This document shows, piece after piece, positions 1-8,352 of a stretch of DNA of 64,000 nt. How positions within the stretch are numbered: the stretch's first letter is position 1; every line of letters begins with the position of its first letter. The notes under the pieces are model-generated. The model was not told where the DNA came from and searched no databases. It was given only the letters and a program-made list of their open reading frames with translations. Position numbers and translations under genes: made by a program. This DNA is from Oscillospiraceae bacterium (lineage in GTDB: Bacteria; Bacillota; Clostridia; Oscillospirales; Oscillospiraceae): contig JAHHRS010000002.1 in NCBI GenBank assembly GCA_020025675.1, positions 1 to 64,000 on the forward strand. The letters run 5' to 3'.

Positions 1-1485
1 TGGCTTAACGGTCAGGGAGTTACGAATAAACAGCGCACCGCTCTTTTTGCCGTAAAAAATGACGGCAGCATTAAACGCATAACGAAGCCTGAGCTTGATG
101 TGGGAAGCTTTGTCTGTATAGGAAACGACATTTTCTTTAACGGAACAGCTTTCACCGATAAGTATCCTATAAAAAACGGACAGATTTATAAATATAATGA
201 GGAAAAAGACCGGCTGACTGTGGCAGTAAATAAGCCCGAACTCAGTTTAGACAGGATGATAGAAGTAAACGGCAAAATATGGGTTTCTGCCTCTGATTGC
301 AGCCGCTACGGTGTAAATGAAAACAGCTGGATATATGTGTTTGACCCCATTAGTAATGATTTTACGCTGCTGCGCAAGGAAGAATACAATATGTACGGCA
401 GTGTAGGCAGTGACTGCCGTTACGGAGGCGGCAGCGACTGGCAGGCAAAAGGCGAATGCCTGTATTACATAGCCACCAGAGAGGGAAATGCTGTTCTCAA
501 TGCTCTCCTGCCTGACGGAAGCACCAAAAATGTTATAGAAAAGGCGGGCAGTATAGACGTAATATCCCTTTCTGAGGATAACCCCAAAGCTCTTATGATT
601 GCCCTTTACGATAACCGACTTCAGGAGCTGTATTCAGCAGATTTGGAAAGCGGAGAAATTACAAGACTGAGCCACTTTAACGACAAAGCGCTGGAAGGAA
701 AATATGTGGCGGACTGTCAGAACATGCACATAGAAAGCCGTGGTATCAATATTGAGGGCTGGGTGCTGCTCCCTAAGGATTTTGACGCCAATAAAAAATA
801 TCCTGCGGTTCTGGATATTCACGGAGGCCCTAAAACAGTTTACGGCCCTGTTTTCTACCATGAAATGCAGTTATGGGCAGGTATGGGCTACTTTGTCTTC
901 TTCTGCAACCCCAAGGGCGGCGACGGCAGAGACAATAAATTCATGGACATTAGGGGCGACTACGGCGGAACTGATTTTGATAACCTTATGGATTTCACCG
1001 ATGCTGTTCTGAAAGCCTATCCACAAATAGACCCTGAGCGGGTTTGCGTCACCGGCGGAAGCTACGGCGGATTTATGACAAACTGGATAATCGGCCACAC
1101 AGACCGTTTCTGCTGCGCCGCTTCTCAGCGTTCTATATCAAACTGGCTCAGCTTTCACGGTGTCAGCGATATAGGATATTACTTTGCTCCCGACCAGTGC
1201 GGTGCTGATTTCTTTGAAAATCCTGAAAAGCTTTGGGCGCAGTCGCCGGTAAAATATGCAGCAAATGTTAAGACGCCTACTCTCTTCATACATTCAGATG
1301 AGGACTACCGCTGTCCCTTAGAGCAGGGCCTGCAAATGTATACTGCTCTTAAAGCTCAGGGAATACCTGCAAGACTTTGCCTTTTCCACGGCGAAAATCA
1401 TGAGCTTTCCCGTTCCGGCAAACCTCTCCACAGAGTGCGGAGACTGACCGAGATTACGGACTGGTTCCAAAAGTACAGTAAATAA
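1..1485 (+). CDS. S9 family serine peptidase (acylaminoacyl-peptidase type), 5' truncated
   Basis: The frame is open from base 1, so the gene enters from outside the window and only the last 494 residues are visible. The N-terminal visible part is the end of a beta-propeller. From about nt 700 it is an alpha/beta-hydrolase peptidase domain. The nucleophile is in GGSYGG (Ser near nt 1060), the acid is probably in HSDEDYRCP, and the His is in HGENHELS near the C-terminus, the order expected for prolyl-oligopeptidase-like enzymes. Family members cleave peptides or acylated N-termini in the cytoplasm. An internal GTG near nt 100 is not a credible start. The triad looks complete, so activity is likely; the substrate is unknown. 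Confidence 0.9.
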   Translation, partial: WLNGQGVTNKQRTALFAVKNDGSIKRITKPELDVGSFVCIGNDIFFNGTAFTDKYPIKNGQIYKYNEEKDRLTVAVNKPELSLDRMIEVNGKIWVSASDCSRYGVNENSWIYVFDPISNDFTLLRKEEYNMYGSVGSDCRYGGGSDWQAKGECLYYIATREGNAVLNALLPDGSTKNVIEKAGSIDVISLSEDNPKALMIALYDNRLQELYSADLESGEITRLSHFNDKALEGKYVADCQNMHIESRGINIEGWVLLPKDFDANKKYPAVLDIHGGPKTVYGPVFYHEMQLWAGMGYFVFFCNPKGGDGRDNKFMDIRGDYGGTDFDNLMDFTDAVLKAYPQIDPERVCVTGGSYGGFMTNWIIGHTDRFCCAASQRSISNWLSFHGVSDIGYYFAPDQCGADFFENPEKLWAQSPVKYAANVKTPTLFIHSDEDYRCPLEQGLQMYTALKAQGIPARLCLFHGENHELSRSGKPLHRVRRLTEITDWFQKYSK

Positions 1486-1503
1486 GATTTTTAATCAGAA
1501 AGT

Positions 1504-1530
1504 CAGCCCTTCCGCTATGCGGAGGGGCTG
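1504..1530 (+). terminator. Hairpin after the S9 peptidase
   Basis: A 12-bp stem with one G-U pair and a 3-nt loop lies 19 nt after the stop codon. The 3' side is G-rich and lacks a good U-tract, so it is a weak intrinsic terminator or only a stabilising stem. Confidence 0.45.
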
Positions 1531-1601
1531 GGGCTTATACTCTCATTCTGCACAGATATGCGCCTGAAATCAGAGACACTATAAATTAAGAGGCTTTTGT
1601 T

Positions 1602-2324
1602 ATGGGAAAAACAACGGTTAGAACAGTATTTTACAGAGAAACTGCTATCAGTTACACATTTGAGAGGAAAAATGTTAAAAACATTAATCTCCGTGTAAAA
1701 CCTGACGGTGAGGTGTATGTTTCCGCACCTGTCAGAATAAGCCTTGAAAGGGTGGATAAATTCGTCTCAGAGAAAGGTGATTTCATCTTAAATGCCAGAG
1801 AAAAGTTTGCCGAAAGAGCAAAAAATGCCCCAAAAGTCCACGAATATCAAAGCGGAGAGCACTTTTATATTTTAGGCAGAGAGTATGAGCTTGAGGTTAA
1901 AGAAGGAAGAAAAGGCGCTTATACAGAGGGTGGAAAACTCTGCATTGAAACAAAGAATGTGGAAAACTTTCAGGAAAAAGAGCGACAGTTTCAACATTTC
2001 AGAAATGAGCTGTGCAGAGAAGTTTTCGCAAAGCAGGCTGATAAAATCTACCCTATATTTAAAGCAATGGGTGTCCCTGTTCCAACGCTCAGAATGCGTG
2101 ACATGAAAAGCCGCTGGGGCTCGTGTATACCGCAAAAAGGAATTATCACCTTAAATAAGCGGCTAATTGCCGCACCGGAGGAATGTATAGAATATGTGGC
2201 GATGCACGAATTCTGCCATTTCATACACCCCAACCATTCTAAGGACTTTTACAGCCTTCTGACAAAACTTATGCCGGACTGGAAAGGGAGAAAAGCGCTT
2301 TTAAACCGCAGTCCCGATTGCTGA
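1602..2324 (+). CDS. YgjP/M48-type zinc metallopeptidase
   Basis: A 240-residue cytoplasmic protein of the YgjP (DUF45) family. The C-terminal third carries the WGS motif (SRWGSC) and the zinc motif HEFCH, followed about 8 residues later by a His in HPNHSKDF as the likely third ligand. Family members are predicted gluzincin peptidases, and the physiological substrate is not established. The start ATG follows an AAGAGG ribosome site. It stands alone, with a strong hairpin just after the stop. Confidence 0.88.
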   Translation: MGKTTVRTVFYRETAISYTFERKNVKNINLRVKPDGEVYVSAPVRISLERVDKFVSEKGDFILNAREKFAERAKNAPKVHEYQSGEHFYILGREYELEVKEGRKGAYTEGGKLCIETKNVENFQEKERQFQHFRNELCREVFAKQADKIYPIFKAMGVPVPTLRMRDMKSRWGSCIPQKGIITLNKRLIAAPEECIEYVAMHEFCHFIHPNHSKDFYSLLTKLMPDWKGRKALLNRSPDC

Positions 2325-2330
2325 AAAAAT

Positions 2331-2361
2331 AAAAACCTATCACATTTTGTGATAGGTTTTT
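2331..2361. terminator. Bidirectional terminator between ygjP-like gene and folT
   Basis: A perfect 14-bp stem with a TTT loop, A-run on the left and T-run on the right. It ends the convergent transcripts of the metallopeptidase and the folate importer. Confidence 0.9.
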
Positions 2362-2369
2362 CCTATATA

Positions 2370-2894
2370 TCAGAAGTTAAGCTTCTTTTTTAGGGTATTG
2401 ATTATTGAGGGAAGAACAGAGGCGAGAATAAGCCCGGTTAGAATACCTGCGATTATTCTCGGTATTATAGCCCCAAAGACCAGAGCGTAGGAGTAATAGC
2501 CAAAAATAACACTGTCAAGGTAAATAACAAATGTATTAATGGCTGTAACCACAAGAGCACTGAGTATGACGATGAAAACAGTCTGTTTCATGCTCATATT
2601 GAAGCCTTTCTTCTTTGCATAAAGACCCACTATCAAGCCACGGACGCCTGCGGGGAGTATCCACAAAACAGTGGTTACCGTAAAGCCGTATGTAAGCATC
2701 TGGTTAATAAAACTGCCGATAAGGCCTACTGCCATTCCGTGCACCGGCCCAAAAAGGGCGGCGGCCACTAAAATCGGCAGGGAATCAAAGCTGAGCTTAA
2801 TATTGGGAAGTTTAATGGATACCAAGCTCAGAGCCACATACATGGCGGCAAGCATTGCGTCTAAGGCAAGTCTGCGAGTATTTGTTTTTTTCAT
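2370..2894 (-). CDS. folT: ECF transporter S component, folate family (FolT)
   Basis: A membrane S component of an energy-coupling-factor vitamin importer, about 174 residues with five or six hydrophobic segments. It starts MKKTNTRRLALDAMLAAMY, and its features LPxKLSFDSLP and GFTVTTVLWILPAGVRG resemble FolT proteins. The ATG at 2892-2894 is chosen because an AGAAGG site precedes it; the frame extends upstream but without a ribosome site. The substrate call is supported by the THF riboswitch directly upstream. The shared EcfA/A'/T energising module is not in the window and must be elsewhere. The nearby fchA and folD fit a folate theme. Confidence 0.87.
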   Translation of the reverse strand: MKKTNTRRLALDAMLAAMYVALSLVSIKLPNIKLSFDSLPILVAAALFGPVHGMAVGLIGSFINQMLTYGFTVTTVLWILPAGVRGLIVGLYAKKKGFNMSMKQTVFIVILSALVVTAINTFVIYLDSVIFGYYSYALVFGAIIPRIIAGILTGLILASVLPSIINTLKKKLNF

Positions 2895-2943
2895 ATTGTG
2901 ACCTTCTTTCGTGTCGAGCCACAAAAAGAGATTATCTCATTTG

Positions 2944-3036
2944 CAGCGGATGCGGATATGGCACCGCGCACTTTTTTGTACTTCGTTCGGAGACAACTCC
3001 CATCCTCCGACACTTTACGCGCCATACCCTACTCTG
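2944..3036 (-). promoter_or_regulatory. THF (tetrahydrofolate) riboswitch
   Basis: Read on the minus strand the segment has the conserved blocks of the THF aptamer in order: GAGUAG, GCGU, a GGAUGGGAGUUGU-type loop, AACGAAG, GCGCGGUG and GCAUCCGCU. The flanking segments (GGUAUGG with CCAUAUCC, and GGAG with CUCC) can pair as the family requires. The aptamer ends about 50 nt before the folT start. The short GAGA-UAA-UCUC stem between them is weak, so translational control by masking the ribosome site is more likely than termination. Expected effect: folate import is repressed when reduced folate is plentiful. Confidence 0.88.
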
Positions 3037-3066
3037 ACATAAGTATTATTTTTAAAGCCGAAACGC

Positions 3067-3690
3067 TCAGCTCAGTCTGTTATACACCTCCTTATACACA
3101 TTTTGAGCCATAGGCTCATAGTTATTTAAAAGCGTTTCAACTTCAAAATTCATCTCTTCCGCATAAGCCCTGTCCTTCATGCTGCGGGTATTAATAAGGA
3201 CATTGAGGGCTGCGCCTTTCATGGCACTGTGACAGAAGGCAACGCCTGTTCCGGCGTCGGATATTGCAAGGCTGCTGCCAAGCTTAGCAAACTCCTGCTG
3301 AAGCTGGATAACTTTGCAGCAGATACGAAGAATTTCCATAGGTACGGCGGCAGCGTCTTTAAGACATTTTTCCATAATCTCTTCTCTGCCGGGGGCATCT
3401 TTGGGTATGGAATAGGCTTTTGACAGAGGCTCAAATGCCACCGCATCCCCGTCCACAAGGTCTAAAAGCCTTAGACGGAGCTTTTCAGCCTCCTCCATAA
3501 GGACTTTAATCTGAGGCTCGGAAGAGGCGTATTTTGCCTTTCCTATTGTCAGATTTCCAACCATCAACCCCAGCGACGCGCCCAAAGCTCCCACAAGAGC
3601 GGATGCACCGCCACCGCCGGGAACGGCGGCTTTAGAGCTAAGCTCCTGAGAAAACTCTTTATTAGAAAGCTCAATGAGCAAATTTTCCAT
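3067..3690 (-). CDS. fchA: Methenyl-THF cyclohydrolase / formimino-THF cyclodeaminase family (FchA)
   Basis: A 207-residue protein of the cyclodeaminase/cyclohydrolase (FTCD C-terminal) family. The diagnostic glycine-rich start is PGGGGASALVGALGASLG, followed by the long alpha-helical body with VDGDAVAFEPL. The family converts 5,10-methenyl-THF to 10-formyl-THF or deaminates formimino-THF. Here the cyclohydrolase role is favoured because no formiminotransferase is nearby and the neighbouring FolD lacks its cyclohydrolase residues. The start ATG has GGGAGG eight bases upstream. The THF riboswitch lies after this gene, so it should control folT and not fchA. Confidence 0.87.
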   Translation of the reverse strand: MENLLIELSNKEFSQELSSKAAVPGGGGASALVGALGASLGLMVGNLTIGKAKYASSEPQIKVLMEEAEKLRLRLLDLVDGDAVAFEPLSKAYSIPKDAPGREEIMEKCLKDAAAVPMEILRICCKVIQLQQEFAKLGSSLAISDAGTGVAFCHSAMKGAALNVLINTRSMKDRAYAEEMNFEVETLLNNYEPMAQNVYKEVYNRLS

Positions 3691-3976
3691 TATATTCCTC
3701 CCTTTAAGCCATGAAAAATAGCTGCTTTTTTTAAAAGAGAGCGGAAATTACTCCGTTCTCGTCAACTTTTAATTTTTGCCGCCCTAACTTTCGGGAGTTA
3801 GGTCTTGGCAATATGGCTGCCTGTAAAAGCAGTAAGAAAACCGGCATAGCCGGTAACATTAAAATTTATGACAGTATAGGTAAAATGCAGAACACTGCCG
3901 CCTATGTCTAAATAAAAAAACTGAACTATTTCTGTATCCGATTTAAAAGCCATTGTCAGCACTAGAATAAACAAAA
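3691..3976. other. Structured 286-nt gap between fchA and folD
   Basis: The gap holds several hairpins: CCTAACT/AGTTAGG near 3783-3802, ACCGGC/GCCGGT near 3840, and an imperfect GAGAACGGA/TCCGCTCTC stem near 3735-3763. On the minus strand the last is followed by TTTT, so it could terminate a minus-strand RNA before fchA. On the plus strand an open frame of 32 codons runs from the ATG at 3813, starting MAACKSSKKTGIAGN; it has no convincing ribosome site. I do not recognise this region. Confidence 0.4.
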
Positions 3977-4846
3977 CTAAAATCCGCCCTGAATCAAACT
4001 GCGCTCAGCGGCCTCGGTTACATGAGCGGCTAAAACGCTGGTAGTAACAGAACCTACGCCCCGAGGCACAGGGCTTATAGCGTAAACTATGGGTTCTGCG
4101 GCTTCAAAGTCCACATCACCCAAAGTTTTTTGCGTTTTATCGTCAAAATTTATTCCCACATCCACAACAGTTTGTCCGGGAGACAGGCAGTCTGCCGTTA
4201 TTGAATTTATATGTCCTGCGGCAGCCACAACAATCTGAGCACTTCTGCATATATCAGCCAGATTTTCAGTCTTACTGTGGCAAATGGTGACAGAGGCGTT
4301 TTCACCCATTAAAAGCATGGAGACAGGGCGGCCTACAACAAGGCTTCTCCCCACTACAACCGCATGTTTTCCTGCAATCGGAATGTTATAATATTTTAAA
4401 AGCTCCATGACAGCCTGAGCTGTACATGGGGTGTAGCCCGGACCTGAGCCAAGATAAACGGAGGCCATAGAGCCTGAACTTATTCCGTCCACATCTTTTT
4501 CCGGAGAAAGAGCTTCACAGACTGACCGTTCATTAATACTGGGGGGTAAAGGTAAAAGAATAAGGACACCGTGAACGGTGTCATCAGCGTTTAGCTGGCA
4601 GATCTTCGAGATAAGCTCCTGCTCACAGGCGTTGTCCGGAAAAACTATATTTTTAACCTCTATACCTACCGATGTGCATCGCTTTTCTGCACTGCGTTCA
4701 TATGATATATCTTCCGGCTTGCTGCCTACCCTAAGTATGGCAAGGCAAGGGACCACACCTTTTTCCCGCAGTGCTTCACAACGATTTGTTAAGTCTTTGC
4801 ACATGTTACTGGAGGCATTTACGCCGTTCATTATTACTTCTGCCAT
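3977..4846 (-). CDS. folD: Methylene-THF dehydrogenase FolD, probably without cyclohydrolase activity
   Basis: A 289-residue cytoplasmic enzyme of the FolD family. The dinucleotide-binding loop VVGRSLVVGRP, the PCT motif (GYTPCTAQAV) and KDVDG are present, so NADP-linked oxidation of methylene-THF is expected. The cyclohydrolase site is altered. Tyr49 is kept, but the catalytic Lys that should be four residues later (E. coli Lys54) is Ala53, and the Gln of the usual VQLPLP motif (E. coli Gln98) is Leu97 in ILLPLP. Asp120 is kept. Loss of the Lys is known to abolish cyclohydrolase activity in FolD proteins. FchA next door can supply that step. Confidence 0.9.
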   Translation of the reverse strand: MAEVIMNGVNASSNMCKDLTNRCEALREKGVVPCLAILRVGSKPEDISYERSAEKRCTSVGIEVKNIVFPDNACEQELISKICQLNADDTVHGVLILLPLPPSINERSVCEALSPEKDVDGISSGSMASVYLGSGPGYTPCTAQAVMELLKYYNIPIAGKHAVVVGRSLVVGRPVSMLLMGENASVTICHSKTENLADICRSAQIVVAAAGHINSITADCLSPGQTVVDVGINFDDKTQKTLGDVDFEAAEPIVYAISPVPRGVGSVTTSVLAAHVTEAAERSLIQGGF

Positions 4847-5000
4847 TAACTCACCTCTGATTTCCTATGGACTGTTCTGCGTTACTGGTTAAACATACTC
4901 ATTATAGTATACTACAATTTAGTGAGTAAATGAAGAGAAATTTTACAAACGGCGGGAAAAAGCCTAAAGTCACAATTATTTTATGTTTGAAAAATTTATT

Positions 5001-5028
5001 TTCGTACATATAGAATTTATGTTATAAT
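5001..5028 (+). promoter_or_regulatory. Promoter of the pyruvate kinase gene
   Basis: A consensus -10 TATAAT (5023-5028) with an upstream TGT (extended -10) lies 39 nt before the start codon. The -35 (TTCGTA, 16-nt spacer) is poor. Confidence 0.5.
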
Positions 5029-5066
5029 GCTTATGATAATTGAAGAGATACAGGAGAAATAAGACA

Positions 5067-6080
5067 ATGCTTGAAATTTTCGGCACTCTTGGTCCAAGCT
5101 GCTCAGACAGGGAAACTCTTAAAGCCATGTTTTATGAGGGCATGAGCGGGGTCAGGCTGAACCTATCTCATACAAGCCTTGAAGAAGCGGCAGGACAGAT
5201 AGAGACACTGCATGAAGCGGCTGCGGAGTGCGGTGTCAGGGCGGAACTTTTAATAGATATGCAGGGACCTGAACTCCGTATAGGGCAGATAGCTGAGCCT
5301 TTAGAGCTTAAAAGCGGTCAGATAGTTTGTTTGGGCGAAGGCGGGATACCCGTTCCGGATATATGCCTTCCTCATATGAAGAGATGGCAGGAGATCCTTC
5401 TTGATGACGGAAAGCTGCTTTTAGAAGCGGAGGATGAGGGCGAGGGATATGTGAAAGCCCGTGTAAAGCTGGGCGGAATTTTAAAGGGCAGAAAGAGCAT
5501 AGCCCTTCCGGGAACCAAAATTCACCCCTCTGCACTTACCGAAAGCGACAAAAAAAATCTGGCATTGGCCCCGAAATTCGGGGTTACTGCGGTTATGCAG
5601 CCGTTCGTCCGAAGCGCCGAAGACTTGAAAGAGCTGAAAGCTGAGCTTAAAAATGCGGGCGGAGAGGACATAAGGATATTTGCCAAAATTGAGAATATGG
5701 AAGGTGTAGGGGCACTTGAAGCCATAATAAGGGAAGCAGATTTAATAGTTATAGCAAGGGGAGATCTGGGAAATTCCCTGTCCCTTTGGGAACTTCCGGG
5801 ACTGCAAAAGCATATTTCGGAAGTCTGCCTCCAAAACGGCAAGCCTTTTATGGTGGTAACTCAAATGCTGGCATCTATGGAACACAGCCCTGTACCTACA
5901 AGAGCAGAGGTGAGCGACATTTTTAATGCTGTTTTGGACGGAGCCTCTTCTATAATGGTGACAGGAGAGACTGCGGTAGGGGAGTATCCTGTTAGAGTGA
6001 TAGAATATATGAGCAAAACCGCCCATGAGGCTGAAATGTATATCGCGAAACGAGGCATTGATTATTGTTCTCGATTCTGA
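5067..6080 (+). CDS. pyk: Short pyruvate kinase (barrel and B domain only)
   Basis: 337 residues, against about 470 or more for ordinary pyruvate kinase. Visible motifs are the N-terminal GTLGPS, RLNLSH, a B-domain insertion at roughly residues 70-160, KIENMEG (active-site Lys and metal-binding Glu), ARGDLG (metal Asp), TQMLASM and SDIFNAVLDG...GETAVGEYP. The chain ends just after the barrel, so the C-terminal domain that carries the allosteric effector site in most family members is absent. The ATG at 5067 is used because AGGAGA lies ahead of it; a TTG nine codons upstream has no such site. It probably makes pyruvate and ATP from PEP without fructose-bisphosphate control, but a non-glycolytic role is possible. 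Confidence 0.85.
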   Translation: MLEIFGTLGPSCSDRETLKAMFYEGMSGVRLNLSHTSLEEAAGQIETLHEAAAECGVRAELLIDMQGPELRIGQIAEPLELKSGQIVCLGEGGIPVPDICLPHMKRWQEILLDDGKLLLEAEDEGEGYVKARVKLGGILKGRKSIALPGTKIHPSALTESDKKNLALAPKFGVTAVMQPFVRSAEDLKELKAELKNAGGEDIRIFAKIENMEGVGALEAIIREADLIVIARGDLGNSLSLWELPGLQKHISEVCLQNGKPFMVVTQMLASMEHSPVPTRAEVSDIFNAVLDGASSIMVTGETAVGEYPVRVIEYMSKTAHEAEMYIAKRGIDYCSRF

Positions 6081-6120
6081 TATAATCATAGAATAAACCC
6101 TTTATCGATTGGAGAAAGCT

Positions 6121-6663
6121 ATGGCTCTGGATAAAGAATATTTTGACTCGATTCACATTGATGTTGTTAAGAAAAAATACTATAACGCCAACAAGGTAGA
6201 GGCTGTTTTTCAGGACATTCGCCGTCAGGCTCAGGCTCTTATTGAGGAAAACGAACAGATGCGTGCTCAGTTAGAGGCTATGAACGGTAAAACCCTTGAA
6301 ATAGGGGATGCGGTGCTGACCGGACAGGCGGTCTATAAACAGCTGGTAAATAAAGCTCGTGAGCGTGCAAAGCAGATAGTGGAGGACGCTGAACAGCAGA
6401 AGGCAGAGATTATAAAAGATGCCATGGAACAGCAGGAGTATGCTGTTAAAAGGGTGCAGAACTGCTATACTAAAATTCAGGAGCAGCACAGTGCCTTTAT
6501 GGACGCTATAAATTCCGAGTGGCAGGAGTTCTTGTGCGGGCTTTATACCGAGGACGGAGAGTTCGATATGCTGCCGCCGGAAAACTATGAAAGTATAAGT
6601 CATAGAGATATAGAGAGCAAGGTGGGAGATATTGCCAAAGCTCTGTTTTCCGACAGTGACTGA
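6121..6663 (+). CDS. DivIVA-like coiled-coil protein
   Basis: 180 residues. The N-terminal segment (ALDKEYFDSIHIDVVKKKYY then NANKVEAVFQDI) resembles a DivIVA-type start, followed by a long coiled coil (about residues 30-140) rich in Q, E and K. There is no membrane segment. Such proteins sit at curved membrane or septum and organise division or polar growth, but this one is divergent and the function is inferred. ATG follows GGAG by 8 nt. It lies 41 nt after pyk and probably shares its transcript, ending at the hairpin at 6671-6694. Confidence 0.65.
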   Translation: MALDKEYFDSIHIDVVKKKYYNANKVEAVFQDIRRQAQALIEENEQMRAQLEAMNGKTLEIGDAVLTGQAVYKQLVNKARERAKQIVEDAEQQKAEIIKDAMEQQEYAVKRVQNCYTKIQEQHSAFMDAINSEWQEFLCGLYTEDGEFDMLPPENYESISHRDIESKVGDIAKALFSDSD

Positions 6664-6670
6664 ATATGAA

Positions 6671-6694
6671 AAGAGACTGCGTGAGCAGTCTCTT
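6671..6694. terminator. Bidirectional terminator
   Basis: A 10-bp perfect stem (AAGAGACTGC) with a GTGA loop and T-tract. It separates the DivIVA-like gene from the convergent tyrosine-phosphatase gene. Confidence 0.85.
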
Positions 6695-6700
6695 TTTATA

Positions 6701-7162
6701 TTATAAGTTTTCTCTAAGCCGGTTTAAGAGACCGCTGCAGCCTTCGCTTACGTCTTTCCAGGTGGCTTCAAAGTCTCTTGTATACCAAGGATCGGCAACG
6801 GAGTCTTTCGGACGGCCTGCGTATTCAAGCACAGTGTGTATTTTACCTTCAGGATCACCGCCGCAAATTCTGCGCATATGGTATATGTTTTCCTCATCCA
6901 TGCCTATTAAAAGGTCGTAATATTTGTAATCTTCACCTTTCATAAGCCTTGCTCTTTTTCCTGAGCAGTCTATACCGTGCTTCTCAAGCACCCTGCGGGA
7001 TGGAGGATAGACTCCGTTTCCTATCTCATCTGTATGTGTGGCGGCGGAGGCAATCTCAAACTCTGCTTCAAGTCCCGCTTTTTTTACTATATCCTTCATG
7101 CAGAACTCGGCACTGGGACTGCGGCATATATTGCCGTGGCAAACAAAAAGTATCTTAATCAT
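6701..7162 (-). CDS. Low-molecular-weight protein-tyrosine phosphatase
   Basis: 153 residues, the usual length for the family. The P-loop CHGNICRS (Cys8-X5-Arg14) is at the N-terminus, and the general-acid Asp is in VADPWYTRD near residue 120. It is the last gene of the minus-strand glycan cassette, 41 nt after the aminotransferase, so a Wzb-like role in controlling surface polysaccharide export is suggested by context. No cognate tyrosine kinase (Wzc/EpsB type) is in the window, so the partner is unknown. Confidence 0.92.
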   Translation of the reverse strand: MIKILFVCHGNICRSPSAEFCMKDIVKKAGLEAEFEIASAATHTDEIGNGVYPPSRRVLEKHGIDCSGKRARLMKGEDYKYYDLLIGMDEENIYHMRRICGGDPEGKIHTVLEYAGRPKDSVADPWYTRDFEATWKDVSEGCSGLLNRLRENL

Positions 7163-7203
7163 AATATATCCTTAGCCCCCGAATTTTACGTCAGGGGCAA
7201 ATC

Positions 7204-8304
7204 TTATCCTAAAATTATATCACATATCCTGTCTACATCATCTATAGAGAGGTCAGCGTAGAAAGGAAGGGTCAAAACCCTGTCCGCAATGTGCTTTGCA
7301 ACAGGGGTTTTAGCGGAGTCAAAACCGGGCTTTCCTGCGTAGCAGTCAAAATCATTGGTAAGGGGATAGAAATACTTTCTGGCTATTATGTTCTGCTGAG
7401 CTAAGCGGGAGTATACCTGATCCCTTGTGTACTTGTAGCCGTCAAAAACTACGGGGAAATAGGCATAATTTGATTTTACGTCCTGCTGTACAGAATTTAA
7501 CCGTATACCGTCCACACCGGACAGCCGCTCCGTGTAATGCTCAAAGCATTTCTGCCGCTTTTCTATTTCTTCATCCAAATGACGAAGATTGCAAATGCCC
7601 ATGGAGGCACAAAATTCGTTCATTTTGGCATTTCCACCTACGAAGGGAACCTCTTCCGGGCCGTGAATACCGAAGTTTTTCAGATCGTTTAACCGCTCGG
7701 AAAGACTCTCATCACCATAGCAGAGAGCACCGCCTTCAATGGTGTGAAAAACTTTTGTAGCGTGGAAGGAGAACATAGCCGCATCGCCGAAGTTTGCGGC
7801 GCTGACACCGTTTTTTGTAACGCCGAAGGCGTGAGCCGCATCATAAATTACCTTTAAACCGTATTTTTTCGCTATTTCTTCTATTTTTTCCACATTACAG
7901 AGATTGCCATAGACATGTACCGGTATAATGGCTGAGGTATGTTCATTTATTAATGCCTCTATTTTATCTGCATCCATGGTGTAATCCACGGGATTTATGT
8001 CGCAGAAAACAGGGGTACAGCCGCAGCGGACTATGGCATGAGTAGTGGAGGCAAAGGTGAAAGGAGTTGTGATAATCTCACCCTTGAGATCAAAGGCCTT
8101 TATAACATTTTCTAACGCCAAATGGCCGTTAGTAAAGAGAGTGACATTGGGTGTACCAAGATATTCCTTTATTCCGCTCTCCAAAGCTCTGTGCTTTGTT
8201 CCCATGTTGGTGAGCCAGCGGCTGGACCAGATGTCCTTTATCTCGTTGCAATATTCCTCAAATGAAGGCATTGAAGAACGAGTCACATTTATAGTTTCCG
8301 ACAT
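7204..8304 (-). CDS. DegT/DnrJ/EryC1/StrS aminotransferase (first of two)
   Basis: 366 residues of the sugar-aminotransferase fold I family. The PLP Schiff-base Lys is in SFHATKVFHTIEGGAL, the ring-nitrogen Asp is in IYDAAHAFG, and TNGHLALE is the phosphate-binding turn. The ATG at 8302-8304 follows GGGAGG, so a TTG five codons upstream is rejected. Family enzymes transfer an amino group to a keto-sugar nucleotide. It lies 48 nt behind a second PLP enzyme and belongs to the glycan cassette. The sugar substrate cannot be told. Confidence 0.9.
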   Translation of the reverse strand: MSETINVTRSSMPSFEEYCNEIKDIWSSRWLTNMGTKHRALESGIKEYLGTPNVTLFTNGHLALENVIKAFDLKGEIITTPFTFASTTHAIVRCGCTPVFCDINPVDYTMDADKIEALINEHTSAIIPVHVYGNLCNVEKIEEIAKKYGLKVIYDAAHAFGVTKNGVSAANFGDAAMFSFHATKVFHTIEGGALCYGDESLSERLNDLKNFGIHGPEEVPFVGGNAKMNEFCASMGICNLRHLDEEIEKRQKCFEHYTERLSGVDGIRLNSVQQDVKSNYAYFPVVFDGYKYTRDQVYSRLAQQNIIARKYFYPLTNDFDCYAGKPGFDSAKTPVAKHIADRVLTLPFYADLSIDDVDRICDIILG

Positions 8305-8352
8305 TTTAAAACCTCCCAACTATGCCGAATTATAGGACTAAACGGGGGAAAA

